From the NCBI GenBank assembly GCA_030844625.1, contig JAUUNJ010000011.1:1-21666 (forward strand): a stretch of 21,666 nucleotides of DNA, read 5' to 3'. Each line of letters starts with the position of its first letter. Within the stretch, counting starts at the first letter, position 1. Both the position numbers and the translations under genes were made by a program. Below the pieces are notes generated by a model, which worked only from the letters and a program-made list of their open reading frames with translations, had not been told where the DNA came from and ran no database searches. Source of the DNA: Roseburia sp. Its GTDB lineage: Bacteria; Bacillota; Clostridia; Lachnospirales; Lachnospiraceae. Positions 6,631 through 15,611 of this stretch are shown piece by piece.

Positions 6631-8325
6631 CTATGTTCTTGTGAGAATCAGAAAACTGTTAAATACATTAATTTCTCCATATCCCCACTGCCTGCTTGGA
6701 TAAACAATATCTCTTTCTCTGCCCGCACCCCTTATCAGATAATTCTTAATGTAATTGGTTTTCATATAAATTTCATTCTGCTGAACAATCCCCCATTGAA
6801 GCATTTGGGCACAGCATCCTGCTGCCATTGCCGCTCCCACTGAAGTTCCTGACTTTCTGACAAAATTCTGGGCAGTTCCCGGTCCATATACATTCACAGA
6901 AGGTGCCACCACATCCGGTTTCACCCTGTTATCTGTTGTAAACCCTCTCCCTGACTGTGGATAAATACTATTTGTAACATGATTGAACCCACCAACTGTT
7001 ATGATATTTGAAGCAGAAGACGGCGGTGTTATTGTAATTTCCGGGTCCGGTTTCAAAAAGTATGTGTCTACATTAGTAAACTGCCTAAGGCCCGCCCAGA
7101 TGTTAAATCTTCCTGACAAGATATTGTTTCCATAAACCCTTATTGTCCATATTCCCGGAGAGGGATTGATAAATCTCATAAAAATAAGTTCTGCTCCAAC
7201 TCCCGATTCCACCAGACTATAATCTACATCTATCATTGTTCCTTCCAGAAGAAAATTCAGCCTGCTGCTTGTATCTTTTCTGGCAGGTATTCTGGGAACG
7301 CTTTCTCCTAATGGCGAAACAAAGGAAACAGAAAATACATCCGGGGAATTTCCCCACAGTTCAAGTACAAACCCCTTATTCCTCTCACCTACTCTGATTT
7401 CCACCTCATCAACCTGATTGTCTTCTACAACTCCTCCATAATGCAATCTTTCGTTTCCTTCATTGCCGCTGCACACTACCACACAGTTACCGATAATCTG
7501 TCCTATTTCATTTAATAGCTGGGACAGCGGCGAACCGCCTGCTCTGGAACCGCTGCCGGTACCCACTCCCAGAACAATAACAACAGGTTTTTTATATTGT
7601 TCCTTTAAATCCATTAAATAGGAAACAGCCAGCATAATATCATTCTCCTGATATGCCGGCTCATCTGTATCTATAAGAAAATATTCCCTTAAGTATTGCT
7701 TTGCCGGTTTCAGCTTTACCATCGCAATCAGACTGGCGGGAGCTGTTCCTATAAAATCATTTTGTTCATCATATCTGCCGCATGCCACTCCTGCCATAAA
7801 TGTACCATGTCCTATTGTGTCTCTATGCGGCACTACCTCTTCCGGATTTTCACTGCTCAACGCCCTGTTAATATCCTCCATTGTATATTCACTTCCATAG
7901 TCAAACCCTTTCGGATGATTCCCACTGTGATCTGTCTGGTCCCATATTCCCACAATTCTAGTCTGTCCTGTGGCGTTTCGAAACATATCGTTGGTATAAT
8001 CAATTCCCGTATCAATAAATCCTATAATTACGTCCTGTCCGGTAAGTTCAAATCCGGTCTGATTCTGAAGCCTGATTGCTCCTGTGGAAGCCGTTGCAGT
8101 GGTATCCATTAATCCATAAATTTTAGGAATAGCGCTGTAAGGATAATTTTCAACATTTAAGGCAGCCATATTTTCCAGTTTTCCATATAAAGAAACATAT
8201 CTGTTGTTAATAAACTGAGGACAGTTTTCTATATATTGCTCTAATACATTTTCTCTGTTAATACTAAATTCCCCTATAAAATCAGCATATTCTTCCGAAG
8301 TAATTATATCTGCACATTCCGCCAT
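6631..8325 (-). CDS. Csp-like subtilase (S8 family peptidase), probably cytoplasmic
   Basis: 564 residues. The subtilisin triad is complete: D105 (GFIDTGIDY), H173 (GHGTFMAGVA) and S495 (SGTSVGAAMAAG), with an oxyanion Asn in CSGNEGNE. There is no signal peptide. Residues 1-80 look like the short N-terminal prodomain of Csp proteases. Residues about 310-430 form a beta-rich insertion (ELWGNSPDVFSVSFVSP to IWTIRVYGN) matching the jelly-roll domain known from Clostridium CspB. CspB activates the spore cortex hydrolase SleC during germination, but Lachnospiraceae often carry several such paralogues whose roles are unknown. No sleC, cspC or other spore gene is nearby, so a germination role is possible but unproven. 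AGAGGAAA precedes the ATG. The gene lies behind the clpX-like terminator and no convincing promoter or terminator of its own was found. Confidence 0.88.
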   Translation of the reverse strand: MAECADIITSEEYADFIGEFSINRENVLEQYIENCPQFINNRYVSLYGKLENMAALNVENYPYSAIPKIYGLMDTTATASTGAIRLQNQTGFELTGQDVIIGFIDTGIDYTNDMFRNATGQTRIVGIWDQTDHSGNHPKGFDYGSEYTMEDINRALSSENPEEVVPHRDTIGHGTFMAGVACGRYDEQNDFIGTAPASLIAMVKLKPAKQYLREYFLIDTDEPAYQENDIMLAVSYLMDLKEQYKKPVVIVLGVGTGSGSRAGGSPLSQLLNEIGQIIGNCVVVCSGNEGNERLHYGGVVEDNQVDEVEIRVGERNKGFVLELWGNSPDVFSVSFVSPLGESVPRIPARKDTSSRLNFLLEGTMIDVDYSLVESGVGAELIFMRFINPSPGIWTIRVYGNNILSGRFNIWAGLRQFTNVDTYFLKPDPEITITPPSSASNIITVGGFNHVTNSIYPQSGRGFTTDNRVKPDVVAPSVNVYGPGTAQNFVRKSGTSVGAAMAAGCCAQMLQWGIVQQNEIYMKTNYIKNYLIRGAGRERDIVYPSRQWGYGEINVFNSFLILTRT

Positions 8326-8512
8326 AAAATTTCCTCTTATTAATCATTCTTTTTATAATATGTTTCTGATTTGTTTCTTAATAACTTTTTCTTGTAAATA
8401 TGAAATAATTACTTTTGCCGAAAAAATGTTAAATACAATAGAATGACAGACAACTGCGGAAAGAAGATGCTAACATAAGATATAATCTAAAAGCCGGAAC
8501 TTGTTACATATG

Positions 8513-8545
8513 AAAAAAGACCATTTCCTTTTTGAAAATGGTCTT
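8513..8545 (-). terminator. Terminator of the clpX-like gene
   Basis: A 10-base perfect stem (8517-8526 with 8536-8545) with a 9-base loop. On the minus strand it is followed by a run of six U (8518-8513, partly within the stem base). It lies 34 bases past the stop codon at 8579. Confidence 0.8.
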
Positions 8546-8578
8546 ATTCCATATACTATAATCACCCGGACTTTTATC

Positions 8579-10015
8579 TTATGTCAACAGGTCCTGACCT
8601 CTCATTCCAATGACCGGTCCACCCGTTCCTTTAATATACTCCTCTGTAATCTTCACCGTACCGATGTTATCATCTTTGGGAATCTCATACATAATATCCA
8701 GCATAAACTCTTCAATAATCGCACGCAATGCTCTTGCACCCGTCTTCTTCTCAATTGCCTTTTGGGCAATTGTTCTCAGTGCACCCTCTGTGAAATCCAA
8801 TTTGACCTCATCTAATTCAAGCAATTTCTGATACTGCCTGATAATGGCGTTCTTAGGATCTGTAAGAATTTTAACAAGCATATCTTCCGTAAGCCCCTCT
8901 AATGTAAATACAATCGGAAGTCTGCCCAGAAATTCCGGTATCATTCCAAATTTTCTAAGGTCTTCGGCAGCCACCTTTTTTATTATATCCGGATCATTAT
9001 CATACTTATCAATCAAATCGCTCTTAAAGCCAATGGCTGCCTGCTTATTAAGTCTTTCCTTAATAATATTCTCCAGATCAGGAAACGCACCACCACAAAT
9101 GAAAAGTATGTTCTTTGTATTAATTGTAGCAAGAGGTACCATAGCATTTTTACTTGTGGCACCAACAGGTACTTCAATTTCACTGCCCTCTAACAGTTTG
9201 AGCATGCCCTGCTGAACAGACTCTCCACTGACATCTCTGCTGCTTGTCGTCTGTTTCTTGGCAATCTTATCTATTTCATCAATAAAGATAATCCCGGTTT
9301 CTGCTCTTTCTACATCATTGTCCGCTGCTGCAAGAAGTTTTGAAACAACACTTTCAATATCATCACCTATATATCCCGCCTCAGTAAGAGATGTAGCATC
9401 CGTAATGGCAAGAGGTACATCAAGCAGCTTTGCCAATGTCTTTACCAGATATGTTTTTCCACAGCCTGTAGGTCCAATCATAAGCATATTAGACTTTTCA
9501 ATTTCTATTTCGTCCATAGTGTTTGTAGCTACACGTTTATAATGATTATAAACTGCTACAGACATAACTTTCTTTGCATAGTTCTGACCAATGACATAAT
9601 CATCCAGCTTTCCCTTGATAACATGTGGGGCAGGAATCTTGTTAATATCAATAACCGGAGCTTCTTTCTTCTCGCCTGTCTTTTTCTTCTTCAGCTTCTG
9701 CTTCTTCGGAATCTCATGTCTTAAATCATCACTTGTCATCATATGAACCCCTGGCATATTTAGCAATTCCTTTAATTCATCCTCGCTGATATTAACATTC
9801 ATGCCAATATTCTGAAAGCTGTTAAAGCTTTTCTGGAGACAATCTGTACACACGCAAATCCCTCCCGGCATATCAATCATCTTTCCCGCTTTACTTTCAG
9901 GTCTCCTGCATACATAGCATATTTTTTCATAATCATCCTCTTTGTCATTATCGGTTGAAGGATTCTCCACATGCTCCATCTTCATATCTTCGTTTTCTAA
10001 TATATCTTTATCCAT
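8579..10015 (-). CDS. ClpX-like AAA+ unfoldase, divergent form
   Basis: 478 residues from the ATG at 10015, preceded by TTGGAGAG; an earlier in-frame start would add 44 residues unlike ClpX. An acidic tail (1-30) precedes a four-Cys zinc finger (C33, C36, C56, C59), a Lys-rich linker (104-117) and the AAA+ core. That core has Walker A GPTGCGKT (181-188), Walker B IIFIDE (242-247), pore loop GYIG (214-217), arginine-finger region EFLGRLP and sensor 2 GARALRAI. The ClpP-docking tripeptide IGF (328-330) is present, so partnership with ClpP is likely. The RKH loop of typical ClpX is replaced by a sequence containing TSKN (288-291), which may alter substrate choice. ClpX is usually about 420 residues. 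No clpP, tig or lon is adjacent, so this may be a second ClpX paralogue. No CtsR or CIRCE site was seen upstream. Confidence 0.87.
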   Translation of the reverse strand: MDKDILENEDMKMEHVENPSTDNDKEDDYEKICYVCRRPESKAGKMIDMPGGICVCTDCLQKSFNSFQNIGMNVNISEDELKELLNMPGVHMMTSDDLRHEIPKKQKLKKKKTGEKKEAPVIDINKIPAPHVIKGKLDDYVIGQNYAKKVMSVAVYNHYKRVATNTMDEIEIEKSNMLMIGPTGCGKTYLVKTLAKLLDVPLAITDATSLTEAGYIGDDIESVVSKLLAAADNDVERAETGIIFIDEIDKIAKKQTTSSRDVSGESVQQGMLKLLEGSEIEVPVGATSKNAMVPLATINTKNILFICGGAFPDLENIIKERLNKQAAIGFKSDLIDKYDNDPDIIKKVAAEDLRKFGMIPEFLGRLPIVFTLEGLTEDMLVKILTDPKNAIIRQYQKLLELDEVKLDFTEGALRTIAQKAIEKKTGARALRAIIEEFMLDIMYEIPKDDNIGTVKITEEYIKGTGGPVIGMRGQDLLT

Positions 10016-10077
10016 TGTTTCTCTCCAAAATATTTTCAATTCTTTTATCTTGGTAAGTTTATCACATATTACGACAA

Positions 10078-10127
10078 AATAAAACACACAGACGAGAGAA
10101 ACATTATTTTCCTGTTTCTCCCGTCTG
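10078..10127 (-). terminator. Terminator of the HtrA-like gene
   Basis: A 15-base stem (10113-10127 with 10089-10103, one G-U pair in the minus-strand RNA) with a 9-base loop. It is followed by TGTGTTTTATTTTG, a broken U tract. It starts 29 bases past the htrA stop and separates that gene from the clpX-like gene. Confidence 0.75.
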
Positions 10128-10156
10128 AAAAAATTTAACCCTTTCAATTATAATAT

Positions 10157-11722
10157 TTATTGATTGTTTTGAACTACGCTTTTATCTCCCAGTGTTACAG
10201 TAACATCTTTTTCTTTGTATTGCTGTCCTGAATTATAAGCTACGGTTACCTTGACTTTCTCTCCTGCCTTGTAATACTCTAATATATTCTGCAGTGATGC
10301 CATGGTCGTTACTGTCTGTCCATCAAACTTGGTAATTACATCGTATTGCTTAATTCCCGCTTTATCTGCCGGACTGTCTTCAACTACCGTCTGTATACAG
10401 AGACCTATAGGCAAACCATACTGCTGTGATTCTTCTTCTGTAACAGGATAACCGCTAAGTCCCAGATAGCCTTTTTCGTCATCGCTTACCTTCTCTCTTG
10501 TTTCCTTAGTTTCAAGGGTACTGATAATACTCTTCACTGAAGAAATAGGTATTGCAAATCCCATTCCTTCAACGCTGGCACTTGTGTAATCTCCACTTGA
10601 TGAATACTTTGCAACGTTAATACCAATTACTTCACCCTGTGCATTCAGTAATGCGCCACCACTGTTACCGCCATTAATGGCTGCATCTGTCTGAAGAAGT
10701 TTCATTGTCTTGTTCTCAATTGTTGCTTCTCTGTCTTTCGCACTGATGACACCTGTTGTTACAGATTGTCCATATCCAAGGGCATTACCTATGGCAATGA
10801 CACCTTCACCAACTTTCACAGAATCTGAATCACCTAAAGTAGCCTTTTTAATGTTCTTTAATGTACTATCACTAATATCCTTTAATTTAACCGCCACTAC
10901 TGCAATATCTGCATTAGAATCTGTTCCTTTAATATATCCGTCTACAGAATCTTCAGATTCTTCTCCATTAAACTGAATTTTAAGACTGTCTGCTCCTTCT
11001 ACCACATGATTATTCGTCACGATAAGCAATTCTGAGTCTGTCTGATCAACAATAATTCCTGAACCGGCAGCTTCCTCTTCATAAGAATTATTACTGTCCC
11101 CTTTTCTTCCGCCAAAATAATATTCAAAGATATCATTTGTATAATCATTGGAAGCTTCCACCAAAGTTTTACTTGTAATGGCAACCACAGATGGCATTGC
11201 ACTGTCCACAACTGAAGATGCGTCTGTTACAAATACTCCACTGGAAGAACTGCTGTCTGTTGAACCGCTTTCAACTTTTGTAGAACCGATATCTTCATAA
11301 TTTCCACTGTCTTCTGTCTGCTCTGAGTTAGATTTGTTAGAGGTTATTTTATCTATATCAGAAGAATTTATGTTATTAAATGTTGTGGCGATAGTTACTC
11401 CAAGGGCTGCAACAAGAATAACTGCTGCTACTATAACTGCTACTACAACCATTGGAGTCTTATTTTTTCTTTTATTATTTTTGTTCCAATCCTGATTATA
11501 ATCATTTCCTGAATTATCATAATTACCACTTGTATTGTTCTGTGAACTGTTATAATAACTGTTATTATTGTCACCGGAATTATTGTAATAACTGTTGTTA
11601 TTATCTTCCCCGGAGTTATTGTAATAGCTGTTGTTATTTTCTTCCCCGGAGTTATTGTAGTAATTGTTATTATTATTTTCGGAATCATTATAATTTCCGT
11701 TATTATTTTCGTTATTGTACAT
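10157..11722 (-). CDS. htrA: HtrA/DegP-like membrane serine protease with one PDZ domain
   Basis: 521 residues from the ATG at 11722, which has AAAGGAG at good spacing; a TTG seven codons earlier is unlikely. Residues 1-80 are Asn-, Tyr- and Ser-rich low-complexity sequence with 12-residue repeats. A basic stop (KNNKRKNK) and one membrane helix (about 91-113) follow, giving a cytoplasmic N-terminus and an extracytoplasmic protease. After an acidic Ser-rich linker come the trypsin-like domain, with triad H239 (TNNHVVEGA), D272 (NADIAVV) and S354 (GGNSGGALLN), and a PDZ domain (about 415-505). HtrA proteases degrade or refold damaged exported proteins at the membrane surface. It stands alone between two terminators; no clear promoter or CssR-type site was identified. 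It is co-directional with the clpX-like and S8 protease genes. Confidence 0.93.
   Translation of the reverse strand: MYNNENNNGNYNDSENNNNNYYNNSGEENNNSYYNNSGEDNNNSYYNNSGDNNNSYYNSSQNNTSGNYDNSGNDYNQDWNKNNKRKNKTPMVVVAVIVAAVILVAALGVTIATTFNNINSSDIDKITSNKSNSEQTEDSGNYEDIGSTKVESGSTDSSSSSGVFVTDASSVVDSAMPSVVAITSKTLVEASNDYTNDIFEYYFGGRKGDSNNSYEEEAAGSGIIVDQTDSELLIVTNNHVVEGADSLKIQFNGEESEDSVDGYIKGTDSNADIAVVAVKLKDISDSTLKNIKKATLGDSDSVKVGEGVIAIGNALGYGQSVTTGVISAKDREATIENKTMKLLQTDAAINGGNSGGALLNAQGEVIGINVAKYSSSGDYTSASVEGMGFAIPISSVKSIISTLETKETREKVSDDEKGYLGLSGYPVTEEESQQYGLPIGLCIQTVVEDSPADKAGIKQYDVITKFDGQTVTTMASLQNILEYYKAGEKVKVTVAYNSGQQYKEKDVTVTLGDKSVVQNNQ
11543..11662 (-). repeat. Tandem repeats in htrA encoding an Asn-rich tail
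   Basis: Three near-identical in-frame units of 36, 36 and 33 bases, plus a partial fourth, encode YYNNSGEENNNS-like peptides (residues 21-60 of HtrA). Differences are mostly silent or Glu/Asp changes, which points to recent duplication. Unit-number change between strains would keep the reading frame. Confidence 0.85.
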
Positions 11723-11906
11723 TTCTTTATTCTCCTTTCCCAATCAACATTTTGTTGTTTTGATTTCTATATAAAGTTTAATTTTTATATGTGATTATTT
11801 TGTGTTCTATTTGTTAAAAACCTACGATTATTCTTTGTTAAATCTTTGAATTTCCAAACTGTATCAACATATTTTACTGATCTACCAATTACTGTCCACA
11901 CAAATA

Positions 11907-11933
11907 CAGGACATACTACTATAGTATGCCCTG
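11907..11933 (-). terminator. Terminator of the cdaA-to-LCP operon
   Basis: An 11-base stem (11923-11933 with 11907-11917, one G-U pair in the minus-strand RNA) with a 5-base loop is followed by TATTTGTGTG. It lies about 40 bases past the LCP stop codon. The U tract is poor, so the call is moderate. Confidence 0.6.
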
Positions 11934-11972
11934 ATTGTTTACTTGAAAAACATCTAAAACAACCTTTTCTTT

Positions 11973-13301
11973 TTAGTAAAAATCACTCTTGCCTTTATCA
12001 TCATAATCATAGTCTGTATTTTCATCATCATTTTGGTTTGCTGTTTCATCTGTATTTGTACCCACATCCGTTGGGTTATATCCACCTTCCGTATTTTCAT
12101 TTACTCCGGTATATCCTGCCACATAACTGTCTACAGACTGAACATTAGATGTTGGCTGATATTCCTTTTCTCCATACAAATACTCATGTAATACCGATAC
12201 GTTAGCACTTACTCCTTTTGGAATTACATAACTGGTGCCACTGATTGTTCCTGTTGTAAGCTGGGATGGGAATCCTTCGCTTCCGCTTAACTTAAAATCA
12301 AAAATAACCGGAATCAGATTTAAGATTTCTTCAAAAGAAAAACTTGTGGAAATAATCCTATCTTGATCTGTATTCTCATTAAGTACTGTCTGAACCATAT
12401 CCTGAAGTTCTGATATACTCGCTTTCTTTGCACGCTCTACCAGTTTCATTATAACGGAACGCTGTCTCGCTGCACGACCAAAGTCATTGCTGATTGCTTC
12501 GCCTGTATCCGGATCATAGAAAGTAGCTTTTCTTATTCTGCAATAGGTTGTGGCCTGAATTCCATTTAATTTTATGTTCTTACCACTTTTCTTTACCTCC
12601 GGTGCATATTTTCCTGTGGAACTGATTGTACTCTTCATATGATGATTCAACTGTGCCACCTCATCATCTGTAAGATTGACCTTAATTCCACCTAATGTAT
12701 CAATTATTTCTGCAACACCTGCAAAATTAACTGTAACATAATCTGTAATATCCAAATCCAAATTCATATTTAAAGTGTTAATCGCTGCCTCAGGTCCCCC
12801 CGCTGCATAAGCTGAATTCACCTTAAAATATTTGTTAAGGCTTCCTGTATTATCATAAATTCCAAGAAGAGTATCTCTGTAAACAGACACCATTTTTACT
12901 TCACCGGTTGTGTTGTGAATGCTTACAATTAATATAGAGTCACTGTTGGAAGCATCCACCTCACCATTTCTTGAGTCTACACCAAACATTACAAAATTAG
13001 TGTACTCTTCTGAATAGTTGTATTTGAGCTCATTTGTTTTTAATTTTTCGTTATCAAAGTTGGAATCGAAAACACTTTTCGCATATGCCTCACTTCCAAA
13101 CCAGCTTATAATCTGTTGTCCAACCGATGTAGATGCCAGCTCCTTAACAATTGCTGCCTTTACATTTGGAACAAAAAGTATAATTCCAAAAAGTATTAAT
13201 AATACGCCAAAAATAACTTCTACTGTAGTAACCAGTCTTCTTAACCGCTTTATCGTTTTCAACTGTTTTTCCGGTGTTTTTGCCTTTTTATTAGAACTCA
13301 T
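11973..13301 (-). CDS. LytR-CpsA-Psr (LCP) family glycopolymer ligase
   Basis: 442 residues from the ATG at 13301 (TTGGAG six bases upstream); the TTG at 13313 lies inside that site. A basic cytoplasmic N-terminus precedes one membrane helix (about 25-46), then an extracellular LCP domain (about 100-290). Conserved charged residues are visible: D109 and R111 in GVDSR, D121 in SNSDS, R142 and D143 in VYRDT, and the Arg cluster R276, R279, R281 near GRAARQR. LCP enzymes transfer undecaprenyl-linked polymers such as teichoic acids or capsule to peptidoglycan. The C-terminus (405-442) is an acidic, disordered tail (NDDENTDYDYDDKGK). It follows galE by 31 bases and ends the operon. The context suggests attachment of a galactose-containing wall polymer, which is inference. 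Neither the polymer nor its gene cluster is in the window. Confidence 0.93.
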   Translation of the reverse strand: MSSNKKAKTPEKQLKTIKRLRRLVTTVEVIFGVLLILFGIILFVPNVKAAIVKELASTSVGQQIISWFGSEAYAKSVFDSNFDNEKLKTNELKYNYSEEYTNFVMFGVDSRNGEVDASNSDSILIVSIHNTTGEVKMVSVYRDTLLGIYDNTGSLNKYFKVNSAYAAGGPEAAINTLNMNLDLDITDYVTVNFAGVAEIIDTLGGIKVNLTDDEVAQLNHHMKSTISSTGKYAPEVKKSGKNIKLNGIQATTYCRIRKATFYDPDTGEAISNDFGRAARQRSVIMKLVERAKKASISELQDMVQTVLNENTDQDRIISTSFSFEEILNLIPVIFDFKLSGSEGFPSQLTTGTISGTSYVIPKGVSANVSVLHEYLYGEKEYQPTSNVQSVDSYVAGYTGVNENTEGGYNPTDVGTNTDETANQNDDENTDYDYDDKGKSDFY

Positions 13302-13332
13302 GGCTTTCTCCAATCACTTTGTTTTTTTATTC

Positions 13333-14349
13333 TTATCTGTATCCGTTTGGATTATTTTTCTGCCAATTCCATGAATCAGCACACATTTCCCTGATACCAT
13401 ATTTCGCTTCCCAGCCTAATTCTTTCTTTGCCAGAGAAGCATCGGAATAACATTCTGCGATATCACCTGCTCTTCTATCTGTAATAACATAAGGAATATC
13501 AACACCACTTGCCTTGCTGAAATTCTCAATTACTTCCAAAACGCTGTATCCCTTACCCGTTCCAAGATTATAAATTTTCACCCCTGGATTTTCTTTTAAT
13601 TTTTCTATTGCATTCACATGACCAACTGCCAGATCCACCACATGAATATAATCTCTTACACCCGTTCCATCTGGTGTAGGATAATCATTGCCAAAAACAT
13701 TTACCTGTGGGAGCTGTCCTGTAGCAACCTTTGTGATATATGGCATAAGATTATTTGGAATACCGTTTGGATCCTCTCCAATCAGTCCACTCTTGTGGGC
13801 GCCAATTGGATTAAAGTAACGAAGAAGAATTACATTCCATTCATCATCGGCTTTCTGAATATCTGTCAATATCTGTTCCAGCATAGATTTTGTCCATCCA
13901 TAAGGATTGGTACACTGACCCTTTGGACATTCCTCCGTAATCGGAATAATTTCCGGATCACCATAAACAGTGGCTGATGAACTGAAAATTATATTTTTAA
14001 CCCCATGCTTTCTCATCACATCACACATTTCTAATGTTCCCGAAATATTATTCTTATAATATTCAAGAGGTTTCTGAACCGACTCCCCTACTGCCTTAAG
14101 CCCGGCAAAATGAATCACCCCATAAATATCATTTTCATCAAAGATTCGATTCATTGCCTCTGTATCTGCAATATCTGCTTCATAAAACCTAAGAGTCTTA
14201 CCTGTAATCTGTTCGACTCTCTTGATGGACTCTCTTGATGCATTGCACAGGTTATCTACAACAACCACATCATATCCGGAATCTAATAATTCCACACATG
14301 TATGGCTTCCTATAAATCCTGCGCCTCCAGTAACTAAAATTGTACTCAT
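13333..14349 (-). CDS. galE: UDP-glucose 4-epimerase
   Basis: 338 residues, the length of E. coli GalE, from the ATG at 14349 with TGGAGG upstream; six extra codons are possible but lack a site. It interconverts UDP-glucose and UDP-galactose (some homologues also the N-acetyl forms) with bound NAD. Visible features are the Rossmann motif TGGAGFIGSH (7-16), the catalytic Ser in SSSATVYG (123-130), the YxxxK pair Y150 and K154 in NPYGWTKS, and the family's RYFNPIGAH and GTGKGYSV segments. It sits 20 bases after cdaR and 31 before the LCP gene, with no gal genes (galK, galT) beside it. That placement argues for a biosynthetic role, supplying UDP-galactose for wall or capsule polymer, rather than Leloir catabolism. 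Confidence 0.96.
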   Translation of the reverse strand: MSTILVTGGAGFIGSHTCVELLDSGYDVVVVDNLCNASRESIKRVEQITGKTLRFYEADIADTEAMNRIFDENDIYGVIHFAGLKAVGESVQKPLEYYKNNISGTLEMCDVMRKHGVKNIIFSSSATVYGDPEIIPITEECPKGQCTNPYGWTKSMLEQILTDIQKADDEWNVILLRYFNPIGAHKSGLIGEDPNGIPNNLMPYITKVATGQLPQVNVFGNDYPTPDGTGVRDYIHVVDLAVGHVNAIEKLKENPGVKIYNLGTGKGYSVLEVIENFSKASGVDIPYVITDRRAGDIAECYSDASLAKKELGWEAKYGIREMCADSWNWQKNNPNGYR

Positions 14350-14369
14350 AATAATTTCCTCCAGCAAAT

Positions 14370-15611
14370 TTATTTTATTTTTATCTTTACACTAACCTGC
14401 TCAGTAAGTTCTGTTCCATCAGGGATAACAATTGATAACGGAACTTTTGAAGTTCCTTTGCCATAACCTTTCAGATCGATACTGGCTTTAATACTATTTG
14501 CGCTGACTTTTTCCATGACGGACTTTTCTCCCCGTAAGGTCACCTTTACAGACTTTTCTGATATATTTAATGACAATCCATCCTTTAAATTATTGACCTC
14601 TATATCTTCTGCCTTAATTGTATAGGTTTTTGTATCCAGCTGATCAATCTCAATTAACACCTGAATCTCAGACTCTCCATCTATTGAAACTCCGTCTGGA
14701 AGATATTTACTTAAATCTATTTTTTTCGTAACATCTTTTTTCTCCCCTGCAATATCAATATTGTCATCAATATCCAGCCGTTCAATATCTTTCAATACTT
14801 CCTCTGCACCAACTAACTTTACTGTATTCGGAGTCAGAGTAATCTGTGAAATATAATAGCCGTCTGCCGGCTCTCCTACAGAATTAATATTGACAGGAAC
14901 TTCTTTTTCTTTCAGAATATTTACATAAATTGTAACTTTATTGCTGGACATTTTAATGTTTTTGTCTTTTACCGTCTTGCCTCTTTTATCATATAACACC
15001 AACTCACATTTCTGGGAAATGTCTGAACTGTTCTCATCAAGGTCACACACTGCTACCACTCTCGCAATTTTATCAAGAATAGATGTAGGTGCTTTTATAT
15101 TAATCGTATTTTTTGACAAGGAATAATTCCCCGGTACATAGCCATCCGCTGCCTTTCCATTAAATTCAACTTCCACATGAAATTCCTGTTTTTCTATCTC
15201 TTCTACCGAAACTGTTACGGTCTGCATTGACTGTTTTACAATCGTGATTTTTCTACCTATGGAATTACTGTTGGCAGTAACCTCTACCGGAATGGCATTT
15301 ACTTGTGACAACTCCGCCAGTGACGCCGTTGCCGTAAAATCGTCTGCTGTCAAATTACTTACTATAGATCTCTTTCCTGATACTGTAATATTGACACTGT
15401 TTTTCGTCTCAAGATTATACACCATCCCCATATCAGTAATCGTCTCTTCATTTGTCATGGTAATCGGCACATTATATATTATTATGGTTTTTTCAGGGTC
15501 ACTGACATTCACAACTGCCAGCCAGACAATTGCTGCCACAATAACCGCAGTAATCTTTATACCCCAATTATTCGTCAATGACATCTTTAGTTTGATCATT
15601 ACGTTCTTCAT
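14370..15611 (-). CDS. cdaR: CdaR, YbbR-domain regulator of diadenylate cyclase
   Basis: 413 residues. One N-terminal membrane helix (about 17-36) anchors an extracytoplasmic part built of about four YbbR repeats (beta-rich units such as TVSVEEIEKQEFHVEVEF and ASIDLKGYGKGTSKVPL). In Bacillus, Listeria and Staphylococcus, CdaR/YbbR binds and modulates the diadenylate cyclase CdaA. Its gene overlaps the cdaA end by 44 bases, indicating translational coupling and fixed stoichiometry. GGAAGGGG stands before the ATG at 15611; an ATG four codons later is possible but less well placed. Confidence 0.93.
   Translation of the reverse strand: MKNVMIKLKMSLTNNWGIKITAVIVAAIVWLAVVNVSDPEKTIIIYNVPITMTNEETITDMGMVYNLETKNSVNITVSGKRSIVSNLTADDFTATASLAELSQVNAIPVEVTANSNSIGRKITIVKQSMQTVTVSVEEIEKQEFHVEVEFNGKAADGYVPGNYSLSKNTINIKAPTSILDKIARVVAVCDLDENSSDISQKCELVLYDKRGKTVKDKNIKMSSNKVTIYVNILKEKEVPVNINSVGEPADGYYISQITLTPNTVKLVGAEEVLKDIERLDIDDNIDIAGEKKDVTKKIDLSKYLPDGVSIDGESEIQVLIEIDQLDTKTYTIKAEDIEVNNLKDGLSLNISEKSVKVTLRGEKSVMEKVSANSIKASIDLKGYGKGTSKVPLSIVIPDGTELTEQVSVKIKIK

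Noticed and set aside
8340..8400. Sigma-G-like -10 (CATATTA) upstream of the S8 protease, which would suit a spore gene
   Set aside because: No matching GNATR-like -35 at 17-18 bases, and the region is so AT-rich that the match is expected by chance.
10016..10088. CtsR or CIRCE heat-shock operator before the clpX-like gene
   Set aside because: Neither the GGTCAAA direct repeat nor the TTAGCACTC inverted repeat is present.
10016..10147. 44-residue N-terminal extension of the clpX-like protein
   Set aside because: The ATG at 10015 has a good ribosome binding site, and the extension would run into the htrA terminator and has no ClpX-like character.
11745..11757. Small palindrome CAACA-TTT-TGTTG just upstream of the htrA ribosome binding site
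   Set aside because: Five-base arms are too short in AT-rich DNA, and it matches no operator I can name.
11452..11763. Long plus-strand frame rich in Tyr, Cys and Asn opposite the htrA start
   Set aside because: It is the antisense of the Asn-rich repeats; the odd composition follows from AAT/AAC codons read backwards, and no ribosome binding site is present.
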